Positions 1 to 5,708 of a stretch of DNA of 9,160 bases are shown piece after piece. Both the position numbers and the translations under genes were made by a program. The DNA is from Desulfovibrio sp. UBA4079 (GTDB taxonomy: Bacteria; Desulfobacterota; Desulfovibrionia; Desulfovibrionales; Desulfovibrionaceae). Numbering within the stretch: position 1 is the first letter of the stretch; each line of letters starts with the position of its first letter. The stretch lies in assembly GCA_002382645.1 (NCBI GenBank), contig DFYP01000117.1, positions 1 through 9,160 on the forward strand. The letters are read 5' to 3'. The notes under the pieces are model-generated. The model made no database searches and was not told the origin of the DNA. It worked only from the letters and a program-made list of their open reading frames with translations.

Positions 1-676
1 AGCGGGCCTCGCCGGGGCGGCAGGAGCAGCGGCCGGCCTCGAAGCGCAGGCCCAGACCCGCCGGGTTGGCCCGCCGGGCCAGGGCCAGGAGCACGGACTG
101 CGGGCAGAGCCGGCGGCACCAGAGGCGGCGGCCCAGGAGGATTTCCAGGACGAGGACCAGGGGCAGGACCAGGGCGGGCCAGCAGGTCTCGGCAACGGCC
201 ACGAGGGGCTGGGTCAGGCGCAGGAACCAGCCGGGCATGGACAACAGGTTGAGCAGCGGCGGCAGCCCGAAGACCCCCACCAGGAGCAGGCCTGTCAGGG
301 CCAGCGCGGCCTTGACCGGAAATCCTCCCGGCCCCTGGACGGCCGGAGCACGCCAGCGCCGGGACAGGGCCTGTCCCAGCTCGGAGAGCAGGCCAAAGGG
401 GCAGGCGTAGGAGCAGAACACCGGACCCAGGACCAGGGCCAGGACCAGGGCCAGACCGGCGCCCAGCGCGATGCTCCCCGGCAGGCTCCGGGACGAGAAG
501 ACGATCTGGACGGCGGCCAGGGGGTCGCCCAGGGGCAGGCCCAGGACCTCGGCGGCGAAGAAATTCCCGGAAACGACGCGGACGCCCCAGCGGTGCAGCC
601 AGGGCGCCAGGACCATGAGCAGGAGCACCGCCGCCTGCACCAGCCTGCGCCGGGATTTGAGCCCCGGAAGTCTCAT
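1..676 (-). CDS. napH: NapH, membrane ferredoxin-type quinol dehydrogenase subunit (3' end beyond window)
   Basis: The visible part is 225 residues from an ATG start; the C-terminus lies outside the window. NapH is an integral membrane iron-sulfur protein that, with NapG, passes electrons from quinol towards periplasmic nitrate reductase. Hydrophobic segments appear at about residues 11-30, 68-90, 120-145 and 158-183, fitting the four-helix family plan. Two C-x3-CP motifs typical of NapH are seen: C88/C92 (CSYACP) and C187/C191 (CRRLCP). C217 and C219 near the cut may begin the C-terminal ferredoxin region. The start overlaps the napG stop in an ATGA junction, which implies translational coupling. 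Helix 2 is encoded by a near-perfect 12-base tandem repeat (about 429-452). NapH versus another polyferredoxin of the NosR/CcoG-like group is decided mainly by its place after napG. Confidence 0.88.
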   Translation of the reverse strand, partial: MRLPGLKSRRRLVQAAVLLLMVLAPWLHRWGVRVVSGNFFAAEVLGLPLGDPLAAVQIVFSSRSLPGSIALGAGLALVLALVLGPVFCSYACPFGLLSELGQALSRRWRAPAVQGPGGFPVKAALALTGLLLVGVFGLPPLLNLLSMPGWFLRLTQPLVAVAETCWPALVLPLVLVLEILLGRRLWCRRLCPQSVLLALARRANPAGLGLRFEAGRCSCRPGEAR

Positions 677-1173
677 GGCTCGTTCCCCGCCAGGCCCAGC
701 CCGGCCAGCCGGGAGCGCGGCACCGTGACGATGGCCTTGCGCGGGCAGACCTTTTCGCAGACCCCGCAGCCCACGCAGCGGGAGGTGATCACGGGCAGCA
801 GCCCCTGCTCCATGATCAGGGCGCTGTTCCGCAGCGGGCACTTCTCGTGGCAGGTCTTGCAGAACACCGAGCCCTCGTAGGTGAAGCAGAGGTCCTTGTT
901 CAGGACGGCCAGGCCCATGCCCGCCTCCTCCACGGCCCGGATGGGGCGCAGGGCCCCGGTGGGGCAGACCGGCGGGCAGCGCATGCACAGGTAGCAGGGC
1001 GTTTTCCAGGGCTCCACCCGGGGCGCGCCCAGCTCCAGGGGGTTGAGCGTCCCGGCCAGGGTCACGGAACCGTACGGGCAGACCTGGGCGCACTGCCCGC
1101 ACTGGATGCAGCGCCGCAGGAACTCCGGCTCATCCAGGGCCCCCGGAGGCCGTAAGGGAAGCGAATACCACAT
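673..1173 (-). CDS. napG: NapG, four-cluster ferredoxin-type electron transfer protein, no Tat signal
   Basis: A 166-residue protein with sixteen cysteines in four [4Fe-4S] motifs: C22/25/28/32, C60/63/66/70, C96/105/108/112 (an atypical third cluster with C-x8-C spacing) and C133/136/139/143. The segment LRPPGALDEPEF just before the first cluster matches the start of the mature region of known NapG proteins. NapG pairs with NapH in electron delivery to Nap. The usual NapG is about 230 residues with a twin-arginine signal peptide; this one starts directly at the mature region. The only nearby in-frame start is ATG at 1173. The same frame continues upstream into napD without ATG or GTG in the roughly 26 codons checked, and encodes SRR just before the start. 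The ribosome binding site is weak. The gene lies 17 bases after napD and overlaps napH by four bases. Assignment is firm; cell location is uncertain. Confidence 0.9.
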   Translation of the reverse strand: MWYSLPLRPPGALDEPEFLRRCIQCGQCAQVCPYGSVTLAGTLNPLELGAPRVEPWKTPCYLCMRCPPVCPTGALRPIRAVEEAGMGLAVLNKDLCFTYEGSVFCKTCHEKCPLRNSALIMEQGLLPVITSRCVGCGVCEKVCPRKAIVTVPRSRLAGLGLAGNEP

Positions 1174-1190
1174 GTCCCCGCTGCGGCGGC

Positions 1191-1439
1191 TCAGCAGGAG
1201 CCCGCCGCCTCCAGTTCGTCCTCGATGTTGAGATAGGCGGTGATCACGCAGAGGACCCCGGGGACCTCCTTGAGCCCCGACTCCACCTGCGGCAGCTCTG
1301 CGGAGGCCCGTTCCACCACGGCCACGAGGTTCTGCTCCCCGGAGAACTCCAGGGTCAGCCCCGGCACGCGGGACAAGGCCGCCGCGGCCTCGGCCCCGCG
1401 TCCGGGCTCCATTTGCAGCACGAAACTGGCGATGGCCAT
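1191..1439 (-). CDS. napD: NapD, chaperone for the NapA Tat signal peptide
   Basis: An 82-residue cytoplasmic protein. NapD binds the twin-arginine signal peptide of NapA, holding back export until the molybdenum cofactor is inserted. The sequence has the NapD ferredoxin-like fold pattern: a first beta strand (AIASFVLQ), a helix (about residues 13-24), LTLEFSGEQNLVAVVE at about 28-43, a second helix, and a final strand VLCVITAYLNIED at about 62-74. Length is close to the usual 80-90 residues. The ATG at 1439 has an AGGAGG ribosome binding site that overlaps the napA stop codon, so translation is probably coupled to napA. It lies between napA and napG, the position expected in the Desulfovibrio-type cluster. 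Confidence rests on length, strand pattern and context. Confidence 0.9.
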   Translation of the reverse strand: MAIASFVLQMEPGRGAEAAAALSRVPGLTLEFSGEQNLVAVVERASAELPQVESGLKEVPGVLCVITAYLNIEDELEAAGSC

Positions 1440-1447
1440 GATCCCTC

Positions 1448-3706
1448 CTAGGCCCGGGCGATGCGGGCCGCGCAGATCTTGAATTCCGGCTGCTTGGAGA
1501 TGTCGTCGATGGCGTCCACGGTGAGCTCGTTCACCAGCTTCTTGGCGTCGAAGAACGGGGTGAAGATGAGGCCCGGACGGCAGACCTCGCCCACCCTGGC
1601 CGGCAGGGTCAGCTTGCCCCGCCGCGTCTCCACCAGCACGCTGTCGCCGTTGTTGATGTTCAGGCGCTTGGCGTCCTCCACGTTGATCTCCACGTAGGCG
1701 TTGGGGAACGCGGCCCGGATCTCCGGCACCTTGTTGGTCATGGTGCCGGTGTGCCACTGGTCGATGACCCGGCCCGTGGTCATGACCAGGGGGTATTCGG
1801 CGTCCGGCTCCTCGGCCGCGGGCTTGTGCGGCCGCAGCCAGATGGTGGCCCGGCCGTTGGGATTGCCGTAGAAGAAGTACTTGTCGGGGTGGTCGGCCGG
1901 CACGTTGGGATCCTCGCCGCGCACGTAGCGGATCTTGGTGCCCGGGTGGTCCTCGGTGGGGCAGGGCCAGAGCAGGCCCGAGGTCTTGCGCAGCCGCTCG
2001 CGGGTCATGCCCTTGAAGTTGTAGGCCGAGCTGGCCGAGACCGTGCGCCACTCGTCCCAGACCTCGGCGGAATTCTTGAACGGGACGAACTTGGGGTCCA
2101 CGCCCATGCGCGTGGCCAGATCCACCAGGATGTTCACGCTGGGCCGGGCCTGTCCGGGCGGGTCGATGGCCTTTTCCAGCAGGGAGTAGCGGCGCTCGGA
2201 ACAGCCGTAGACCCCCTCGCGTTCGCACCAGAAGGCGGCCGGGAAGACCACGTCGGCGTACTTGAGGGTCTCGGCGTCGCCGAAGGCCTCGATCACGGCC
2301 ATGAACTTGCCGGGGTGGCGCAGGTTCTGGGTGTACTTCTTGACGTTGGGCAGGCTCTGGGCCGGGTTGGTGCAGAGCACCAGCAGGGCCTTGACCTTCT
2401 CGCCCAGGGCTCCGAACAGGGCCGTGGCGAACAGCCCCGGATCGGGGTGCAGGGAATCGGGCGGCAGGCCCCAGAGGGCCTCCATCTGGTTGCGGTGGTC
2501 CTTGTTGGCGACGACGCGGCCGGCGGGCAGCAGGTGGGCCAGGGAGCCGGTGTCGCGCACCCCGCCGCAGGCGTTGGGCTGGCCGGTGAGGGAGAAGCTC
2601 GTGGAGCCGGGCCTGCCGAGCTTGCCGGTGAGCAGGTGCAGGTTGTGCACCAGGTTGTTGGCCCAGACCCCGCGCACGCGCTGGTTGAGCCCCATGCACC
2701 ACAGGGACATGGTGGCGCTGGAGGAGGCGAACAGCTGGGCCGCCTTGACGATGGCCGCGGCCGGGATGCCGGTGATCTCGGCGGCCTTCTCCGGGGTGTA
2801 CTCGGCCAGGAAGGCCCGGTAGTCCTCAAAGGTCTTGTCCACCGGCTTGCCGTCCTCCACGGCCTTGAAGGCCGCGTACTTGGAGTGGAAGCGCGGCTCG
2901 TCCAGTTCCTCGTTGAGGATGATGTGGGCCATGGCGTTGAGCAGGGCCAGGTCCGTGCCCGGCCGGATGGCCAGGTGCATGTCCGCGATGCGGGCCGTGT
3001 TGGTCACCCGGGGGTCCACCACGATGACCCGCACGTTCTTGTCGTTCTGCTTGCGGGCGGCGATGCGCCGGAAGAGCACGGGATGACATTCCGAGGTGTT
3101 GGAGCCGATGATGAAGAAGCAGGTGGCGGCGTCCAGGTCCTCGTAGGAGCCGAAGGGCTCGTCCTTGCCGAAGGTCGTGACGTAGCCGCCCACGGCCGAG
3201 GCCATGCACAGCCGGGGATTGCCGTCCACGTTGTTGCACTTGAGCCCGCCCTTGAAGATCTTGTTGGCCAGGTAGGACTCCTCGGTGAGGTTCTGGCCCG
3301 AGCCGTAGAAGCCCACGGACTGCGCCCCGAACTGGGCCATGGCCTCCTTGAACTTGGCCGCGGTGAGGTCCAGGGCCTCGTCCCAGGAGGCGGGCGTCAG
3401 CTTGCCCTCCTTGCGGATCAGGGGCTGGGTCAGCCGGTCCGGGGCGTGCACCACGCTGGGCAGCAGCGCGCCCTTGAGGCAGAGCATGCCGCGGTTGTGG
3501 TTGTTGGGGTCCCCCTTGACCATGACCACCTTGTTGTCCCGGACCCCGACCATGACCCCGCAGCCGGTGCCGCAGTAGCGGCACACGCCCTTGACCCAGC
3601 GTTCCACGCCCTGGTCCGGCGCGGCCAGGGCCGGGCCCTTGTCCAGCAGCAACATGGCGAAGGCGGCTGCGGAATACTTGATGAACTGGCGTCTGTTGAT
3701 ATTCAT
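1448..3706 (-). CDS. napA: NapA, periplasmic nitrate reductase catalytic subunit (Mo-bis-MGD, [4Fe-4S])
   Basis: A 752-residue protein that reduces nitrate to nitrite in the periplasm. The N-terminus is a Tat signal (NRRQFIKYSAAAFAMLLL, residues 4-21) with a likely cleavage site after ALA or ALAA near residue 29, leaving about 723 residues, the size expected of the monomeric Desulfovibrio enzyme. The [4Fe-4S] motif is C42-x2-C45-x3-C49-x26-C76. The molybdenum ligand is C167 in GNPRLCMAS. The molybdopterin dinucleotide-binding C-terminal domain begins around residue 640 (YPLVMTTGRVIDQWHTGTMT). This is shorter than the Escherichia coli type, which pairs with diheme NapB; no napB is present here. 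The start is supported by AGGAGG eight bases before the ATG. It lies between napM and napD. Respiratory Nap is preferred over assimilatory NasA because of the Tat signal and the nap neighbours. Confidence 0.97.
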   Translation of the reverse strand: MNINRRQFIKYSAAAFAMLLLDKGPALAAPDQGVERWVKGVCRYCGTGCGVMVGVRDNKVVMVKGDPNNHNRGMLCLKGALLPSVVHAPDRLTQPLIRKEGKLTPASWDEALDLTAAKFKEAMAQFGAQSVGFYGSGQNLTEESYLANKIFKGGLKCNNVDGNPRLCMASAVGGYVTTFGKDEPFGSYEDLDAATCFFIIGSNTSECHPVLFRRIAARKQNDKNVRVIVVDPRVTNTARIADMHLAIRPGTDLALLNAMAHIILNEELDEPRFHSKYAAFKAVEDGKPVDKTFEDYRAFLAEYTPEKAAEITGIPAAAIVKAAQLFASSSATMSLWCMGLNQRVRGVWANNLVHNLHLLTGKLGRPGSTSFSLTGQPNACGGVRDTGSLAHLLPAGRVVANKDHRNQMEALWGLPPDSLHPDPGLFATALFGALGEKVKALLVLCTNPAQSLPNVKKYTQNLRHPGKFMAVIEAFGDAETLKYADVVFPAAFWCEREGVYGCSERRYSLLEKAIDPPGQARPSVNILVDLATRMGVDPKFVPFKNSAEVWDEWRTVSASSAYNFKGMTRERLRKTSGLLWPCPTEDHPGTKIRYVRGEDPNVPADHPDKYFFYGNPNGRATIWLRPHKPAAEEPDAEYPLVMTTGRVIDQWHTGTMTNKVPEIRAAFPNAYVEINVEDAKRLNINNGDSVLVETRRGKLTLPARVGEVCRPGLIFTPFFDAKKLVNELTVDAIDDISKQPEFKICAARIARA

Positions 3707-3724
3707 GGCGACCCTCCTGGGCGA

Positions 3725-4180
3725 TTACTCGAACTTCTCCTTGGACTCGGACTTGCCGTAGGCCCCGTGGTGCAGCGAGCTCGTGTGGAACATGTGGCAG
3801 GTCTCGCACTGGTCCCGCACGCCGAACTTGCTCTGCATGAGATCGATGGCCGGGGCGTGGCAGCGCTGGCAGACCGTGGCCACGCTGGGCGTGGCGGTGA
3901 AGGGCACCGCGCCCTTGCCGTCGGGCTGGCCGTGGCAGACGTAGCACTTGACCAGGATCATCCCGTGCTTGCTCTCGTACCAGTCCTGGGCCGCCTTGGG
4001 CGTGGTCTTCTTGTGGCAGGTGTAGCAGTCGCTCTGGTCCTCGGGCACCTGGCCGTGCTTGACCCTGGCCCCTTCGCAGCGGGTGCCGGTGAAGGCCGTG
4101 TTCAGGAACAGGAAGTAGCTCCCCAGCAGGACCAGCACCACCGCCGGGATGAGGATCCACTTGTTGCGCAGCACCGTCAT
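3725..4180 (-). CDS. napM: NapM, membrane-anchored tetraheme cytochrome c
   Basis: A 151-residue cytochrome with four CxxCH heme sites at C52-H56 (CYTCH), C79-H83 (CYVCH), C104-H108 (CQRCH) and C125-H129 (CETCH). One hydrophobic segment at about residues 8-29 looks like an uncleaved anchor, placing the hemes in the periplasm. NapM is known from Desulfovibrio-type nap clusters, between napC and napA, and is thought to hand electrons to NapA where NapB is absent. The frame is open further upstream, inside napC, but ATG at 4180 is preferred because it directly precedes the membrane segment (MTVLRNKW) and has a purine-rich AAGGGGGAGA site in front of it. It follows napC by 17 bases and precedes napA by 18. 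A general NapC/NirT-like tetraheme cytochrome is the alternative reading; position favours NapM. Confidence 0.9.
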   Translation of the reverse strand: MTVLRNKWILIPAVVLVLLGSYFLFLNTAFTGTRCEGARVKHGQVPEDQSDCYTCHKKTTPKAAQDWYESKHGMILVKCYVCHGQPDGKGAVPFTATPSVATVCQRCHAPAIDLMQSKFGVRDQCETCHMFHTSSLHHGAYGKSESKEKFE

Positions 4181-4197
4181 GGCCGTCTCCCCCTTGT

Positions 4198-4770
4198 TCA
4201 GCGCTCGCCCGGGCCGCCCTCCACGGGCAGCTTGGCGGCGAATTGGGCGTTGTAGTTGTAGCGGCGGTCGAAGGTCGGCAGGTGGGCCATGTTGAAATGG
4301 CAGCCGGCGCAGCTGCGCCTGCCGTTGCCGTCCTTGCCGAGCCACGCCTCGTGGGCCTTCTTGCCTTCCAGGCTGATGGCCTGCCCCTTGACGTTCTTCA
4401 GCAGGTCCTGGTGGCAGGCCCGGCAGTTCTCATCCAGCACGAAACGCCGGGCCATGAGCTGCATCACCCGGCGGTCCATGTCCGCGGTGTCGCCGAAGAC
4501 GTGCACCAGCACGTCCTTCACGCCGAGATAGGACTTCACGGCCAGGTATCTGGGCCCGAAGCCCAGGGGAATGTGGCACTGCCCGCACTCGATGGGCTTC
4601 TTGTCCTTGTCCACGGCGTGCGAGGAATACTTCAGCTCGAAACGGTGCCGCTCCATCTCGTGGCAGGAGACGCAGAACTCCGTGCCCGACGTTCGCTGCA
4701 TGGTGTATCCGCCCGAGGCCGCCAAAAGGACGGTCAGGCCGATCACCAGGGGCCAGAAATAGTGCTTCAT
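4198..4770 (-). CDS. napC: NapC, NapC/NirT-family tetraheme quinol dehydrogenase
   Basis: A 190-residue membrane cytochrome that oxidises quinol and passes electrons to the periplasmic Nap system. An N-terminal anchor helix covers about residues 5-22 (FWPLVIGLTVLLAASGG). Four CxxCH sites follow: C33-H37, C62-H66, C116-H120 and C154-H158. The first is CVSCHEM, the CxxCHxM pattern of the NapC/NrfH family, where the methionine (M39) lies close to the quinol-site heme. The start at ATG 4770 is preferred over the upstream in-frame ATG at 4827 because the anchor helix begins directly after it; the ribosome binding site is weak (GGTGA). It is the first gene of the operon. Its resemblance to NrfH is real, but a distinct NrfH sits with nrfA across the control region, so NapC is the better name. 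Confidence 0.9.
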   Translation of the reverse strand: MKHYFWPLVIGLTVLLAASGGYTMQRTSGTEFCVSCHEMERHRFELKYSSHAVDKDKKPIECGQCHIPLGFGPRYLAVKSYLGVKDVLVHVFGDTADMDRRVMQLMARRFVLDENCRACHQDLLKNVKGQAISLEGKKAHEAWLGKDGNGRRSCAGCHFNMAHLPTFDRRYNYNAQFAAKLPVEGGPGER

Positions 4771-4900
4771 GGGTTCACCGTTTGTTTTGGAGGTGCTCCG
4801 ACACAGCCATTGTGCTGAAAAGATCAAAATCCGTGCCGCTCCGGGCCTGTTTTGAATAGCGAGTGATTAGAGCAGGTTACGTTTGTGGGGCCCACGGGAA

Positions 4901-4940
4901 GTGTCTGAAATCCATGACTCCTGTCATGAATTTCAGACAC
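4901..4940. repeat. 18-bp near-perfect inverted repeat, likely regulator binding site
   Basis: The left arm GTGTCTGAAATCCATGAC (4901-4918) and right arm GTCATGAATTTCAGACAC (4923-4940) are reverse complements apart from one base and flank a four-base spacer, TCCT. The arms fall about 130 bases before napC and 290 before nrfH. No U-run follows on either strand, so a terminator is unlikely. The position, about 140-180 bases upstream of the sigma-54 promoter match for nrfH, suits an upstream activating site for an enhancer-binding protein. For nap, if the -10 at 4866-4871 is real, the centre falls near -61. The regulator is not identifiable from the window. Confidence 0.7.
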
Positions 4941-5079
4941 AGTCAGGGATACCAGACAGCCGCCGGAGCCCCGGGATCGGATCCGACGCCTAGGGCAAGG
5001 GAACATTCAGAAAAATATTCTTATTTATTCCAAGATGTTGTATGCGAGCGGCCCGCCATTGCCCCGGTGCGGTGCGCCC

Positions 5080-5095
5080 TGGTTTGGGATTTGCA
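5080..5095 (+). promoter_or_regulatory. Candidate sigma-54 (-24/-12) promoter for nrfHA
   Basis: The 16 bases TGGTTTGGGATTTGCA match the sigma-54 consensus at TGG (-24) and TTGCA (-12), with the obligatory ten bases between GG and GC; the inner CAC of the consensus is replaced. Transcription would start near 5105, leaving a leader of about 125 bases before nrfH. No equally good match was found elsewhere in the gap for either strand. From established knowledge, nrfHA in Desulfovibrio vulgaris is under a sigma-54-dependent response regulator (NrfR), which supports the reading. Confidence 0.5.
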
Positions 5096-5168
5096 CGACC
5101 GGTCCCAGAACCAGGGCAGAACCCGCCCCGCCCATTCCCGGGGCCGGTGGAGAGGGGAGCAGGGGAAG

Positions 5169-5191
5169 CGCGGCGCTGTGTGCGCGCCGCG
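5169..5191 (+). other. Hairpin in the nrfHA 5' leader
   Basis: CGCGGCGC (5169-5176) and GCGCCGCG (5184-5191) form a perfect 8-bp GC stem with a seven-base loop, about 26 bases before the nrfH ribosome binding site. No T-run follows, so it is not an intrinsic terminator. It may affect message stability or translation, or be a chance product of high GC. Confidence 0.35.
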
Positions 5192-5231
5192 GAGCACGGG
5201 AAGCATGAACAACGCGAGGAGGGAAAGGTGA

Positions 5232-5708
5232 ATGACTGAGGAAACCAAGTCTCGCAACGGGCCGCGCAAGATCTTCGCGGCCGGAGCCCTGGCCATGGCG
5301 GTGCTCCTGGCCGTGGCGGCCTTCGCCATGAAGGTCACGGACAACCGGCCGTTCTGCGGGTCCTGCCACGCCATGGCCGAGGCCGCCTGGACCCACAAGC
5401 AGTCGGCCCACGCCAAGGTGGCCTGCAACGAGTGCCACGCCCCGGCCAACCTGGCCGCCAAGCTGCCGTTCAAGGCCGCGGCCGGGACCCACGACATCGT
5501 GGTGAACACCCTGGGCAGGCCCGACGACGTGATCCACGCCAACCAGGACACCAAGGCCGTGGTCAACGCCAACTGCAAGTCCTGCCACACCATGACCAAC
5601 GTGAACACGGCCAGCCTGGAGGCCAAGCAGTACTGCACCGACTGCCACCGCAACGTGCGCCACATGAAGGCCAAGCCCATCGCCCAAAGAGAGGTCGCCG
5701 ATGAATAA
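5232..5708 (+). CDS. nrfH: NrfH, tetraheme menaquinol dehydrogenase of cytochrome c nitrite reductase
   Basis: A 158-residue membrane cytochrome that oxidises menaquinol and donates electrons to NrfA in the NrfHA complex on the periplasmic side of the membrane. One anchor helix spans about residues 14-34. Four heme sites follow: C42-H46, C63-H67 (CNECH), C114-H118 (CKSCH) and C133-H137 (CTDCH). The first is CGSCHAM, giving M48 as the equivalent of the methionine that ligates heme 1 in D. vulgaris NrfH. A strong GGAGGG ribosome binding site lies eight bases before the ATG. The end overlaps nrfA by eight bases, so the two are translationally coupled. Length fits the Desulfovibrio family. The neighbour nrfA settles the choice between NrfH and NapC. 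Confidence 0.95.
   Translation: MTEETKSRNGPRKIFAAGALAMAVLLAVAAFAMKVTDNRPFCGSCHAMAEAAWTHKQSAHAKVACNECHAPANLAAKLPFKAAAGTHDIVVNTLGRPDDVIHANQDTKAVVNANCKSCHTMTNVNTASLEAKQYCTDCHRNVRHMKAKPIAQREVADE

Larger units (their letters stand above)
4771..5231. other. Divergent napC / nrfH control region
   Basis: This 461-base non-coding stretch separates the two divergent operons. From left to right it holds a weak CRP/FNR-like half-palindrome (4810-4827), a possible minus-strand -10 box TCTAAT (4866-4871, five of six matches, no good -35), a small GTGGG/CCCAC hairpin (4885-4895), the large inverted repeat at 4901-4940, an AT-rich tract at about 5006-5032 that stands out from the GC-rich background, a sigma-54 promoter match (5080-5095), and a leader hairpin (5169-5191). 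A GGAGGG ribosome binding site precedes nrfH at 5218-5223. No convincing gene is seen on either strand. Confidence 0.7.

Noticed and set aside
1751..4255. A very long plus-strand open frame (over 800 codons) opposite napA and its neighbours
   Set aside because: It is antisense to napA, napM and part of napC, all with clear motifs. Its protein is low-complexity (Gly, Val, Ala, His rich) as expected from the third-position GC bias of the real genes.
4181..4345. A longer NapM starting inside napC
   Set aside because: The added residues are Arg/Gln-rich and lie in front of a normal membrane anchor; the ATG at 4180 with a purine-rich site is the natural start.
4901..4940. The big palindrome as an intrinsic terminator
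   Set aside because: No T-run follows the stem on either strand and both flanking genes point away from it.
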